A stretch of DNA of 64,000 nucleotides from Candidatus Pedobacter colombiensis. GTDB lineage: Bacteria > Bacteroidota > Bacteroidia > Sphingobacteriales > Sphingobacteriaceae. Position numbers and translations under genes: made by a program. Within the stretch, counting starts at the first letter, position 1; every line of letters starts with the position of its first letter. The notes below the pieces were generated by a model. That model had not been told where the DNA came from, ran no database searches, and saw only the letters and a list, made by a program, of their open reading frames with translations. Of this stretch, positions 46,939-64,000 are shown in pieces. The stretch spans positions 930,001 to 994,000 of the forward strand of contig CP119313.1 in assembly GCA_029202485.1 (NCBI GenBank). Reading direction: 5' to 3'.

Positions 46939-48339
46939 ATGAAGAATTTTTTAGACGATAATTTTCTATTAGAAACCAAAACAGCTGAGAAGCTGTATCA
47001 TGATTATGCAAAGCAAATGCCTGTGATTGATTATCACAATCATTTGATCCCGGAGCAAATTGCAAATGACATCAACTTTGAAAACATTACACAGGTTTGG
47101 TTGGCGGGCGACCATTATAAATGGCGTGCCATGCGCGCAAATGGTGTGGATGAATACTATATCACCGGGGGGGCAACAGACCTTGAGAAATTTAAGAAAT
47201 GGGCAGAAACTGTTCCTTATACTTTAAGAAACCCACTATACCATTGGACCCACCTGGAATTACAGCGTTACTTTGATATACATGAAGTATTGTCGGCCGA
47301 TAATGCAGAACGTATATATAATGAATGTACTGCTAAACTTCAAACTCCGGAGTATTCTGTTCAGAACTTACTTCGCAAAATGAGGGTAGAGACTTTATGT
47401 ACTACTGATGATCCACTTGATAGTTTGGAATTCCATCAGAAAATCAAGAATGATGGTGTAGATATTAAAGTGCTACCGGCTTTTAGACCGGATAAGGCAA
47501 TGAATGCTGATGATGTAGCCGGATTAAACACTTATATTAATAAGCTTTCAGAATTAACAGGAGGGGAGATTAATGATTTGGATACCTATTTGTCGGCTTT
47601 GAAATCGCGTCATGATTATTTTGCAGCGAATGGCTGTACTGTTTCAGATCATGGTTTGGAGCAGATTTATGCCGAAGATTACACTTTAGCAGAGGTTAAA
47701 GCTATTTTTACGAAGATCAGAGCTAATGCTGCTTTAACTTTAGAGGAGGTACTGCAATTTAAATCGGCAATGTTGTTCGAGTTTGCACTTTGGGATCATG
47801 AAAAGGGCTGGGTACAACAATATCACCTGGGTGCTTTAAGAAACAACAACAACAGGTTGTTGAGTCAGCTAGGCCCTGATACAGGTTTCGATTCGATCGG
47901 TGATTTTAGTCAAGGCAAACAGCTTTCTAAGTTCTTAAATAACCTCGATTCGCAAAACAGACTGGCTAAGACCATTTTGTATAATTTAAATCCTGCCGAT
48001 AATGAGTTGATGGCAACTATGATTGGGAATTACAACGATGGAACTGTTGCAGGAAAAGTGCAATGGGGATCGGGATGGTGGTTCCTTGATCAGAAAGACG
48101 GAATGATTAAACAGATCAATGCGTTGTCTAATATGGGACTGTTGAGCCGTTTTGTAGGTATGCTTACCGACTCAAGGAGTTTCCTTTCTTACCCGCGTCA
48201 TGAGTATTTCAGACGTATTTTATGTAATCTTTTTGGAGAAGACGTAGAGAAAGGTGAATTGCCGGACAATACGGAGTGGATTGGACAGGTGGTACAAGAC
48301 ATCTGTTACAACAATGCTAAATCGTATTTTAACTTTTAA
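46939..48339 (+). CDS. uxaC: Glucuronate/galacturonate isomerase
   Basis: UxaC converts D-galacturonate to D-tagaturonate (and D-glucuronate to D-fructuronate), the first step of the pathway. The 466-residue amidohydrolase-fold protein has the metal-binding start DYHNHLIPEQIAND. Other landmarks are HWTHLELQRYFDI, the TTDDPLDSLEFH segment and VGMLTDSRSFLSYPRHEYFRR. It is the last gene of the pectin locus and is followed by a strong terminator. Neither a 2-keto-3-deoxygluconate kinase and aldolase nor a hexuronate transporter is in the window. Confidence 0.96.
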   Translation: MKNFLDDNFLLETKTAEKLYHDYAKQMPVIDYHNHLIPEQIANDINFENITQVWLAGDHYKWRAMRANGVDEYYITGGATDLEKFKKWAETVPYTLRNPLYHWTHLELQRYFDIHEVLSADNAERIYNECTAKLQTPEYSVQNLLRKMRVETLCTTDDPLDSLEFHQKIKNDGVDIKVLPAFRPDKAMNADDVAGLNTYINKLSELTGGEINDLDTYLSALKSRHDYFAANGCTVSDHGLEQIYAEDYTLAEVKAIFTKIRANAALTLEEVLQFKSAMLFEFALWDHEKGWVQQYHLGALRNNNNRLLSQLGPDTGFDSIGDFSQGKQLSKFLNNLDSQNRLAKTILYNLNPADNELMATMIGNYNDGTVAGKVQWGSGWWFLDQKDGMIKQINALSNMGLLSRFVGMLTDSRSFLSYPRHEYFRRILCNLFGEDVEKGELPDNTEWIGQVVQDICYNNAKSYFNF

Positions 48340-48362
48340 TACTCAATTTTAATTATAGATAG

Positions 48363-48396
48363 GCCCTTTTGATAGCAATATCATAAGGGCTTTTTT
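48363..48396 (+). terminator. Intrinsic terminator after uxaC
   Basis: GCCCTT (48363-48368) plus TTGATA pair with TATCAT plus AAGGGC (48379-48390) around GCAA, with one mismatch, followed by six T. It ends the uxa operon. Confidence 0.88.
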
Positions 48397-48775
48397 GTGG
48401 GCTAATATTTTAACATCATCAAGTTTGAGTTGACTTATGGATATTTATATAAGCTCCTATTAAAGAAAACATGGTATAATATTTTTTTGATTTTTTTTAA
48501 AGCTTTGTTAGGTCATTTTGACCTAGCAAGGACCTAGCAACGTCCTAAAAAGGATCTAAAAAAGATTAAATAATTACGACTTCATATGGTTGCCTTATCT
48601 CTTTGTCTTATACCTTGTCAAGGGATCAGCTGTATTTTACAGGTGCCTGTTAGCCTTAAGCCGTACCACCGAGCCATAACTTAAAGTTTTTTTAGCAATA
48701 GACAGCTTCCTGGTATCCATATATACTACCATTACATATACCAGTCTCGCTATTCTGTATCGCTGATCCTGCTCT
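48397..48775. other. Non-coding gap before the first rRNA operon
   Basis: I see no supported gene here. The only structure is at 48509-48540: an inverted repeat TAGGTCA-TTT-TGACCTA whose right arm runs into two tandem copies of GACCTAGCAAG. A related TTGTTAGGTC string occurs at 17888-17897. Confidence 0.5.
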
Positions 48776-48850
48776 TTTAAAATACCCTTCAGTTTTTCTG
48801 GTTGTATTGTAGGTAGTTATAGAAGAAATCGCGATAATATTCGTTATAGG

Positions 48851-48881
48851 TTTGGATAGCGGTATAATTTTCCTACTTTTG
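48851..48881 (+). promoter_or_regulatory. rRNA operon 1 promoter P1
   Basis: TTTG (48851-48854), 19 bases, TACTTTTG (48874-48881) fit the Bacteroidota promoter consensus. Repeated at 56344-56374. Confidence 0.75.
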
Positions 48882-49021
48882 CAACCCGCTTCGGAGGAAG
48901 GGAAACAGTGAAAAGGATAAAGCAGAAGGTTGATTTGAGGATATGAAATTAGAGATTGTTATTTCTTTTAGAGCGTTTAACAGCCTCGGAAAATAAAAGA
49001 AAAAAAGTTTTAATAAAAAGC

Positions 49022-49051
49022 TTGACAATACTAAAAAGATTTCTACCTTTG
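49022..49051 (+). promoter_or_regulatory. rRNA operon 1 promoter P2
   Basis: TTGAC (49022-49026) and TACCTTTG (49044-49051) form a second promoter, with an A/T-rich upstream stretch. Repeated at 56512-56542. The leader to 16S is ~330 bases. Confidence 0.72.
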
Positions 49052-49387
49052 CAATCCCAAACAGAACGGGAGTTTTCAAACGGAGTTTGATAACGAAATA
49101 AAAAAGATTGAAACGTTGAAGATTTGAAACTGAAACCAGGAACATTAAGACCAGGACGAAACAGAGAATAGGAAACGAAGAAATATAAAGAAGACCCGCG
49201 AGGCGATTCGAGAAGTTCATTAAAGAGATGTCATTTATAAAGCGTAGCGAGGTAAGATAGTACGATTTCAAAGTACATGAAACCGAAGCTATTTTTTCAA
49301 GTCAGAATCTAACTAGACAATATATAATTAGAATAAGACTATTGTTAATACAAGTTAAGAATGGTCAGTGTTCAAACAAAACATTTT

Positions 49388-50909
<1,522 letters not shown>

Positions 50910-51027
50910 CTGGAGTAGTTTTGACTACTCGCTACGCTGAATGATATAAATGACGATAAGATCTCAAAAAAGAAAAACCCATAGGATGAAGCATCGTTTA
51001 GTGCTCCATACTGCAGTATAGACATCT

Positions 51028-51102
51028 AGTCCCGTAGCTCAGTTTGGTTAGAGCACTACACTGATAATGTAGGGGTCAGCAGTTCAAATCTGCTCGGGAC
51101 TA
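51028..51102 (+). tRNA. tRNA-Ile (GAT anticodon), operon 1
   Basis: 75 bases with acceptor AGTCCCG/CGGGACT, D stem GCTC/GAGC, anticodon GAT in CTGATAA, and T loop TTCAAAT. CCA is not encoded. It is in the 16S-23S spacer. Confidence 0.96.
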
Positions 51103-51121
51103 CATAAGATTGAATCTTAAT

Positions 51122-51198
51122 GGGGGATTAGCTCAGCTGGCTAGAGCGCCTGCCTTGCACGCAGGAGGTCAACGGTTCGACTCCGTTATTCTCCACCA
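51122..51198 (+). tRNA. tRNA-Ala (TGC anticodon), operon 1
   Basis: Acceptor GGGGGAT pairs with ATTCTCC (two G-U pairs); the anticodon loop CTTGCAC has TGC, and CCA is encoded (51196-51198). It follows tRNA-Ile after 19 bases. Confidence 0.96.
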
Positions 51199-51485
51199 TC
51201 ACCGGTGCCTAATACAAAAGGCACGTAAATAGGAAACCAACCCAAAAGGAAAGTGACCCGGGATAGAAAAGTTCTTTGACATATTGGAAGAAGTTAAAAA
51301 AGAAGAGCAAACAACAATAGAGACGTTGTTTGATTGGAACAGATTATTAATTGGATAAAAGATGAAAGATCCAGGAATAAAGACTTCGGTTTTTATCCTT
51401 CATTCTTGCTCTTTGATCCTTGATCTGAAGAAGGTCAAATGACAATCAAAAAAGCATTTCCATATGCGCAAAAGGGTATGGAGAG

Positions 51486-54362
<2,877 letters not shown>

Positions 54363-54468
54363 GAGCAGAACACTGTTGTTTGTTCTTCAAAACTTAACTT
54401 CTTTCAATAATATGTCATTTGTTTAGTGTAATTAATCGAGAGATATATAACTAAATACTTAAAAATAT

Positions 54469-54580
<112 letters not shown>

Positions 54581-54587
54581 CTTAATG

Positions 54588-54619
54588 AAAGCCGGTAGTC
54601 AATAGACTATTGGCTTTTC
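54588..54619 (+). terminator. Terminator-like hairpin between the two 5S genes
   Basis: A 13-bp stem (54588-54600 with 54605-54617) with G-U pairs and an AATA loop, followed by a short T-rich stretch. It may reduce transcription of the second 5S gene. Confidence 0.7.
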
Positions 54620-54663
54620 TATTAAAATGAAGAACTTTGCTGATTAAAAGATATTAAAAATAT

Positions 54664-54775
54664 TTAGGTGCCTATATCGGTGGTGTCTACCTCTTCCCAT
54701 TCCGAACAGAGAAGTCAAGCCCACCAGAGCCGATGGTACTGCGGTAACACGTGGGAGAGTAGGTCGGTGCCAAAT
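54664..54775 (+). rRNA. rrf: 5S ribosomal RNA, operon 1, extra tandem copy
   Basis: A second 112-base 5S gene exactly 195 bases after the first. It has two transitions relative to the other 5S copies: T at 54688 and C at 54716. It lies beyond a terminator-like hairpin, so it may be weakly expressed. Confidence 0.92.
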
Positions 54776-54783
54776 CTTAAAAG

Positions 54784-54815
54784 AAACCCGGTAGTCTAAT
54801 TGGCTATCGGGTTTT
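54784..54815. terminator. Terminator of rRNA operon 1, shared with the Fic gene
   Basis: AAACCCGGTAG (54784-54794) pairs with CTATCGGGTTT (54804-54814), one G-U pair, followed by T. The Fic gene on the other strand ends 24 bases further on. Confidence 0.82.
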
Positions 54816-54837
54816 CTTGTTTTATATCATTTTAAGA

Positions 54838-55959
54838 TTATTCTGAAAGAATTCTGTATAGTTCCAGGTTGAGGTAATAGCTATTCCCCTGTATCATCCT
54901 TTTTTCGAGAATTCCAAGGTTTGATAATTCATCGAGATATTTACGTGCTGTATTCTCTGCATAAAAACCTCTATCGGTAAGGTGTTTTACCCGAGTAAAG
55001 GGTTCCGTAAATAAGGTGCTTACCAGAGACTCTGGTCGATTGATATTTCCCTGAGCAATAACGGCATCTAAGATGGCATCTTTAGCTGCGATAATATCAT
55101 TGATCTTATTGTAAGTAAGGTTGGCTGTTACTTCAACGGCTTTTAACATAAAGAGAAGCCAGTTTTTCCAATTGCCTTTTTGGGCAATTCCAGAGAGTGT
55201 GGAATAATAATCTTCCTTGTTGTCCATGATGTAACGACTTAAAAACAGAATAGGATAATCAAGCAAGCCTTTTTTGGTAAGGTAATGAATATTAAATATT
55301 CTTCCTGTTCTGCCATTGCCATCTCTGAAAGGATGAATGGCTTCAAATTGAAAATGAGCAATGGCCATTTTTAAGAGCGGATCTAGAGGATATTTCTGAT
55401 CATCATTTAAAAAATCTATGAGATTGCTAAGTTTTGCTTCTATAATACCTGGACCACGTGGCGGAGTGTAAGATGCTTTACCCGCATTTAAGCCGGAGCC
55501 GCCTTCTTTGATATAGATTTGTGCTATAGGGGACCTTATGCCATCATTAAACTGGCTGACGGTTCTGTACATCTTTATAAAATAAGTGTCATCAAATAAC
55601 TGTTCGCCCTGTAAATACTCGTAACCTAACCATAAGGCTTCCCTGTAGTTTAATATCTCTTTGGCTGGGCCTTCTTGTTGTTTAGTCTGTTGTTCGCTAT
55701 AGGCTTTATAAAGTTCATCATCCGTAGTAAAGATATTTTCTATAGCATTCGATGCTTTGGCTTCTTGTAAACTTATAGAGTTGATCAATAATCCCTGATT
55801 AGGAATAGCAATGCTACGACCTTGTAATCTGCCGAGTGCAGCTTTAGCATTTCCCAGAAGGGAGAATATTTGAATATCCTCATACAACTCTTTATCTATG
55901 GGAAGTGATGGAAGATCATTCCATGGTTTGTTTCTATCGGGATTTAGTGGATATGCCAT
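54838..55959 (-). CDS. Fic family AMPylator-type protein with C-terminal winged helix
   Basis: Fic enzymes transfer AMP or another phosphate-containing group to a target hydroxyl. The start is the ATG at 55959; the frame continues two codons to a TTG. The 373-residue protein has the catalytic loop HPFRDGNGRTGR at 209-220. It also has an N-terminal inhibitory motif S70-N-A-I-E74-N75 that fits (S/T)xxxE(G/N), so activity is self-inhibited (class II). A C-terminal winged-helix-like region (~300-373) follows. Length and layout match the Shewanella Fic protein family. No antitoxin gene is next to it. It is the only gene between the two rRNA operons; the target is unknown. Confidence 0.92.
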   Translation of the reverse strand: MAYPLNPDRNKPWNDLPSLPIDKELYEDIQIFSLLGNAKAALGRLQGRSIAIPNQGLLINSISLQEAKASNAIENIFTTDDELYKAYSEQQTKQQEGPAKEILNYREALWLGYEYLQGEQLFDDTYFIKMYRTVSQFNDGIRSPIAQIYIKEGGSGLNAGKASYTPPRGPGIIEAKLSNLIDFLNDDQKYPLDPLLKMAIAHFQFEAIHPFRDGNGRTGRIFNIHYLTKKGLLDYPILFLSRYIMDNKEDYYSTLSGIAQKGNWKNWLLFMLKAVEVTANLTYNKINDIIAAKDAILDAVIAQGNINRPESLVSTLFTEPFTRVKHLTDRGFYAENTARKYLDELSNLGILEKRMIQGNSYYLNLELYRILSE

Positions 55960-56268
55960 AACCAAATATACAAAAAGAATTCTTTTGACCTTAAAATGTG
56001 CATGATTTTAATGTTAGGTTTATTTATGGCCTTAAACTAATGCGGATATGGATGGTTAACCTCATTTTAGCCTAATTTTTAAGGTTAGCTTTGATGTTCA
56101 GCTCAAATCGATATATTGGAGACTGGCGCCGGAAAGTAAAATATGATAATATCTACTCGAAATTTGCTCTGGCTATTGAGAAATGAAAAGAATGACAGAA
56201 CAATTCTGTTTGAAAGGTATTTGTATAAAGCGTTAAAATCGGATCAAATGGCTATTTAATATATGGGA
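55960..56268. other. Non-coding gap between the Fic gene and rRNA operon 2
   Basis: No convincing gene. A 38-codon frame opens at 56143 and stops at 56259, but nothing supports it as coding. The homologous repeat with operon 1 begins at about 56269. Confidence 0.4.
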
Positions 56269-56343
56269 TTTAAAATACCATTCAGTTTTTCTGATTGTGT
56301 TGTAGGTAGTTAGAGAATAAAGTTCGATAATAGTTGATTTAAG

Positions 56344-56374
56344 TTTGCGGAGGCGCATAATTTTCCTACTTTTG
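56344..56374 (+). promoter_or_regulatory. rRNA operon 2 promoter P1
   Basis: TTTG (56344-56347), 19 bases, TACTTTTG (56367-56374). Same layout as operon 1. Confidence 0.75.
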
Positions 56375-56511
56375 CAACCCGCTTCGGAGGAAGGGAAAGA
56401 GTGAGAAGGATAAGGAAGAAGGTTGATTTGAGGAGCTGAAAGTAGAGATTGGTATTTCTTTTAGAGTGTTTAAAGAGCTCGGAAAATAAAAGAAAAAACT
56501 TTAACAAAAAG

Positions 56512-56542
56512 TTTGACAATGCTAAAAAGATTTCTACCTTTG
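56512..56542 (+). promoter_or_regulatory. rRNA operon 2 promoter P2
   Basis: TTTGAC (56512-56517) and TACCTTTG (56535-56542). Same layout as operon 1 P2. Confidence 0.72.
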
Positions 56543-56878
56543 CAATCCCAAACAGAACGGGAGTTACCAAACGGAGTTTGATAACGAAATAAAAAAGATT
56601 GAAACGTTGAAGATTCGAAACTGAAACCAGGAACATTAAGACCAGGACGAAACAGAGAATAGGAAACGAAGAAATATAGAGATGACCCGCGAGGCGATTC
56701 GAGAAGTTCATTAAAGAGATGTCATTTATAAAGCGTAGCGAGGTAAGATAGTACGATTTCAAAGTACATGAGACCGAAGCTATTTTTTCAAGTCAGAATC
56801 TAACTAGACAATATATAATTAGAATAAGACTATTATTAATACAAGTTAAGAATGGTCAGCGTTCAAACAAAACATTTT

Positions 56879-58400
<1,522 letters not shown>

Positions 58401-58580
58401 CTGGAGTAGTTCAGACTACTCGCTACGCTGAATGATATAAATGACGAAAGATCTCAAAAAAGAAACACCCATAGGATGAAGCATGGTTTAGTGCTCCATA
58501 CTGAAGAAAGGGGACATGAGTAGGCAAGAAGATTTGTGAAATGAGAAATCAGTACTCATAAACCTTACTTACGACTATAT

Positions 58581-58655
58581 AGTCCCGTAGCTCAGTTTGG
58601 TTAGAGCACTACACTGATAATGTAGGGGTCAGCAGTTCAAATCTGCTCGGGACTA
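58581..58655 (+). tRNA. tRNA-Ile (GAT anticodon), operon 2
   Basis: Identical to the copy at 51028. The spacer before it carries ~63 extra bases relative to operon 1. Confidence 0.96.
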
Positions 58656-58673
58656 CATAAGATTGAATCTTAC

Positions 58674-58750
58674 GGGGGATTAGCTCAGCTGGCTAGAGCG
58701 CCTGCCTTGCACGCAGGAGGTCAACGGTTCGACTCCGTTATTCTCCACCA
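58674..58750 (+). tRNA. tRNA-Ala (TGC anticodon), operon 2
   Basis: Identical to the copy at 51122, with CCA encoded at 58748-58750. Confidence 0.96.
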
Positions 58751-59039
58751 TCACCGGTGTCTGTTACAAAAGGCACGTAAATAGGAAACCAACCCAAAAG
58801 GAAAGTGACCCGGGATAGAAAAGTTCTTTGACATATTGGAAGAAGTTAAAAAAGAAGAGCAAACAACAATAGAGACGTTGTTTGATTGGAACAGATTATT
58901 AATTGGATAAAAGATGAAAGATCCAGGAATAAAGACTTCGGTTTTTATCCTTCATCCTTGCTCTTTGATCCTTGATCTGAAGAAGATCAAATGACAATCA
59001 AAAAAGCATTTCCATATGCGCGCAAAAGGGTATGGAGAG

Positions 59040-61916
<2,877 letters not shown>

Positions 61917-62022
61917 GAGCAGAACACTGTTGTTTGTTCTTCAAAACTTAACTTCTTTCAATAATATGTCATTTGTTTAGTGTAATTAATCGAGAGATAT
62001 ATAACTAAATACTTAAAAATAT

Positions 62023-62134
<112 letters not shown>

Positions 62135-62142
62135 CTTAAAAG

Positions 62143-62172
62143 AAAGCCTTTCAGGAAACTGAAAGGCTTTTC
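62143..62172 (+). terminator. Terminator of rRNA operon 2
   Basis: A perfect 12-bp stem (62143-62154 with 62159-62170) with a GAAA tetraloop, followed by T-rich sequence. Confidence 0.88.
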
Positions 62173-62398
62173 TTGTTTATAACCCTTTTTTAAGGTTCTT
62201 TTTAAGAGGATACATCGCTGTCTTTTGATGGCTTAATATGGTCTTATAATCAATAGAAATCAAATAATTGAAGATTGGAAATACACTTAGCTTAAAAGGC
62301 AATTGTTGATAAACATTTTGGGGATGCAATTACCTTTGTTTTAGGTCAATAATTGCGAATAAAATAATGCTAATGCCGTAGATTGTGCATTTTTTGGT

Positions 62399-62406
62399 TA
62401 TCTTTG
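62399..62406 (+). promoter_or_regulatory. -7-type element upstream of the desaturase gene
   Basis: TATCTTTG matches TAnnTTTG and lies 25 bases before the ATG. No good -33 element is seen at the usual spacing. The rest of the 259-base gap is AT-rich and holds nothing else I can identify. Confidence 0.4.
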
Positions 62407-62431
62407 ATACAAAATTTAAAATATAAAACGA

Positions 62432-63412
62432 ATGAGTTTTTTCGCAGAGAAAAGAAGGGAAGTAATGTTGCACATAGAAGGTTATATGCTTGATATGATG
62501 GAGACTTACTTAAAACCAATTGACACAAATTGGCAACCGGCTGATTTCTTGCCAGATTCTACAAGCGAAACATTTTTCCAGGATATAAAAGTACTACGTG
62601 AAAAGGCCAATGATCTTTCTTATGATCTGGTAGCAGTTTTAATTGGTGATACCATTACTGAGGAAGCCTTGCCAACTTATGAATCATGGTTGAGTATGGT
62701 GGATGGAATTTCAAGGAATGAGCAAGGAGGATGGATGAAATGGGTACGTCACTGGACTGCAGAAGAAAATAGGCATGGTGATTTACTGAATAAGTATCTT
62801 TATCTTTCAGGTCGTGTAGATATGCGTCAGATGGAAATCTCTACGCAATATCTGATTGCTGACGGTTTTGATATAGGTACAGGTCATGATCCTTATAGAA
62901 ACTTTATTTATACCAGCTTCCAGGAATTGGCTACAAATATATCGCACAGAAGAGTGGCTTCATTGGCTAAAAGAGATGGAGATGCGTTATTGTCTAAAAT
63001 GTGTGGTGTAATTGCATCGGATGAGGCTCGTCACGCAAAAGCTTATAAGGATTTTATGAGTAAAATCTTTGAAGTAGATCCTAATGAAGCAATGATCGCT
63101 TTTGAAGATATGATGCGTCAGAAGATTGTGATGCCGGCGCATTTCCTTCGTGAGATGGGCTTGAAGATCGGACAAACTTTTGGACATTTCACAGATGCAG
63201 CTCAACGTCTAGGTGTTTATACAGCTATTGATTATGTAGAAATCATGCAGCAGTTAATCGAAGAGTGGAAATTGGATAGTATGCGTGATTTAAACGAGGC
63301 TGGAGAAAGAGCTCGTGATTACATCATGGCACTTCCTTCGAGATTGTTGCGCGTTGCAGATCGTATGAAAGCTCCAACAATGGAATATAAGTTTAGCTGG
63401 ATACATGCTTAA
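62432..63412 (+). CDS. Acyl-ACP desaturase (di-iron, soluble)
   Basis: This 326-residue enzyme introduces a double bond into acyl-ACP, using oxygen and a di-iron centre, which adjusts membrane fluidity. Iron ligands are visible in EENRHG (111-116) and DEARH (197-201), with additional ligands in the SFQELATNISHRR segment. It lacks a plant transit peptide, and its length is normal for the bacterial fatty acid desaturase type 2 family. It is convergent with the mutase gene and separated from it by a perfect palindromic terminator. Its reductase partner is not in the window. Confidence 0.92.
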   Translation: MSFFAEKRREVMLHIEGYMLDMMETYLKPIDTNWQPADFLPDSTSETFFQDIKVLREKANDLSYDLVAVLIGDTITEEALPTYESWLSMVDGISRNEQGGWMKWVRHWTAEENRHGDLLNKYLYLSGRVDMRQMEISTQYLIADGFDIGTGHDPYRNFIYTSFQELATNISHRRVASLAKRDGDALLSKMCGVIASDEARHAKAYKDFMSKIFEVDPNEAMIAFEDMMRQKIVMPAHFLREMGLKIGQTFGHFTDAAQRLGVYTAIDYVEIMQQLIEEWKLDSMRDLNEAGERARDYIMALPSRLLRVADRMKAPTMEYKFSWIHA

Positions 63413-63430
63413 CTAAAAGATATCAATAAA

Positions 63431-63468
63431 CAAGAAAGGCTGAATAATTAATTATTCAGCCTTTCTTG
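63431..63468. terminator. 38-bp perfect palindrome, bidirectional terminator
   Basis: The left arm (63431-63449) begins CAAGAAAGGCTGAATAATT and the right arm (63450-63468) is its exact reverse complement, so the stem is 19 bp less the loop. It lies between two convergent genes. Confidence 0.85.
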
Positions 63469-63490
63469 TTTTATAACACTGATGCCTCAG

Positions 63491-64000
63491 TTACATATTT
63501 CTTCGGTATTGACCACCAACTTCGTAAAGTGCATTGGATATTTGACCCAGTGAACATATTTTACAAACCTCCATCAGTTGTTCAAAGATATTGTCTCCTG
63601 CAATGGCAGATTTCTGAAGATTCTTTAATGCAGCATCAGCCTTGTCAGAATTTCTATCCTGGAATAATTGTAGTGCAGTAATTTGGTATTGTTTTTCTTC
63701 TTCTGTAGCTCGAATAACTTCTCCAGGGACAATCGTTGGAGAACCATTTTTATTCAGGAAAGTATTAACTCCAACAATAGGGTATTCTCCTGTATGTTTT
63801 AAAGTTTCATAGTAGAGACTTTCTTCCTGAATTTTGCCGCGTTGGTACATGGTTTCCATTGCACCCAATACACCTCCTCTATCGTTAATTCGTTTAAACT
63901 CCTGAAGTACGGCTTCTTCTACCAGATCGGTAAGATCTTCGATTATAAAAGCTCCCTGTAAAGGGTTTTCATTTTTGGCGAGACCCAGTTCACGGTTTAT
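63491..64000 (-). CDS. Methylmalonyl-CoA/isobutyryl-CoA mutase family protein, C-terminal part (5' truncated)
   Basis: The frame is open to the window edge, so only the last 169 residues are visible. They read NENPLQGAFIIEDLTDLVEE, then RINDRGGVLGAMETMYQRGK, then IQEESLYYETLKHTGEYPIV, ending EVGGQYRRNM. This matches the end of the catalytic barrel of B12-dependent acyl-CoA mutases. The style resembles the fused isobutyryl-CoA mutase IcmF, where the large subunit is C-terminal, but the diagnostic GTPase domain would lie outside the window. The ATG at 63868 is internal. Confidence 0.85.
   Translation of the reverse strand: MNRELGLAKNENPLQGAFIIEDLTDLVEEAVLQEFKRINDRGGVLGAMETMYQRGKIQEESLYYETLKHTGEYPIVGVNTFLNKNGSPTIVPGEVIRATEEEKQYQITALQLFQDRNSDKADAALKNLQKSAIAGDNIFEQLMEVCKICSLGQISNALYEVGGQYRRNM

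Noticed and set aside
48873..49271. Open frame on the - strand upstream of 16S (and its counterpart at 56310-56762)
   Set aside because: It lies within the rRNA promoter and leader, is present in both repeats, and resembles no protein family.
54838..55959. Fic/antitoxin pair (toxin-antitoxin system)
   Set aside because: No partner gene is present and the inhibitory motif is within the Fic protein itself.
56143..56259. 38-codon frame between the Fic gene and rRNA operon 2
   Set aside because: Short, with no family resemblance or promoter; chance is a sufficient explanation.

Overview
The window is chromosomal DNA of a Bacteroidota bacterium, most likely Pedobacter or a close relative in Sphingobacteriaceae. 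The evidence is the 16S sequence, TAnnTTTG-type promoters, SusC/SusD proteins, a hybrid two-component regulator, and the gene order bamD-rpoZ-coaBC-DUF4835-recN. The assignment is made by eye, not by a database search.

Layout. 1-9.4 kb: the 3' end of clpC; a small + strand cluster (FGE-fold protein, Tat-exported Gfo/Idh/MocA oxidoreductase, ApbE flavin transferase); a radical SAM protein; and two divergent surface proteins with carboxypeptidase-regulatory-like domains. 9.4-17.7 kb: a - strand housekeeping block (bamD, rpoZ, coaBC, DUF4835, recN, fabI) interrupted by a blaI-like repressor and an M56 metallopeptidase gene. 18-20.5 kb: a TonB-dependent siderophore-type receptor with a recognisable promoter and two AT-rich palindromes.

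20.8-48.3 kb is a large pectin utilisation locus. A hybrid sensor (HTCS) is followed by a SusC/SusD pair and a surface lipoprotein with a beta-helix. Next come PL1 pectate lyase, CE12 acetylesterase, GH43, CE8 pectinesterase, PL10 pectate lyase and GH28 polygalacturonase. A LacI-type repressor gene lies on the opposite strand. A second set follows: CE8, GH28 and the scar of a deleted PL10 gene. The locus ends with uxaB-uxaA-uxaC, which take galacturonate to 2-keto-3-deoxygluconate. Together the genes can de-esterify, cut and import pectin and catabolise its main sugar. A LacI-like operator motif recurs at four places in this locus and may tie it into one regulon.

48.8-62.2 kb: two directly repeated rRNA operons (16S-tRNA-Ile-tRNA-Ala-23S-5S), about 7.5 kb apart in register, flank a single Fic protein gene. 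The first operon carries an extra 5S copy. 62.4-64 kb: an acyl-ACP desaturase, then the 3' part of a methylmalonyl-CoA mutase family gene on the - strand. No transposase, CRISPR array or prophage gene was seen.
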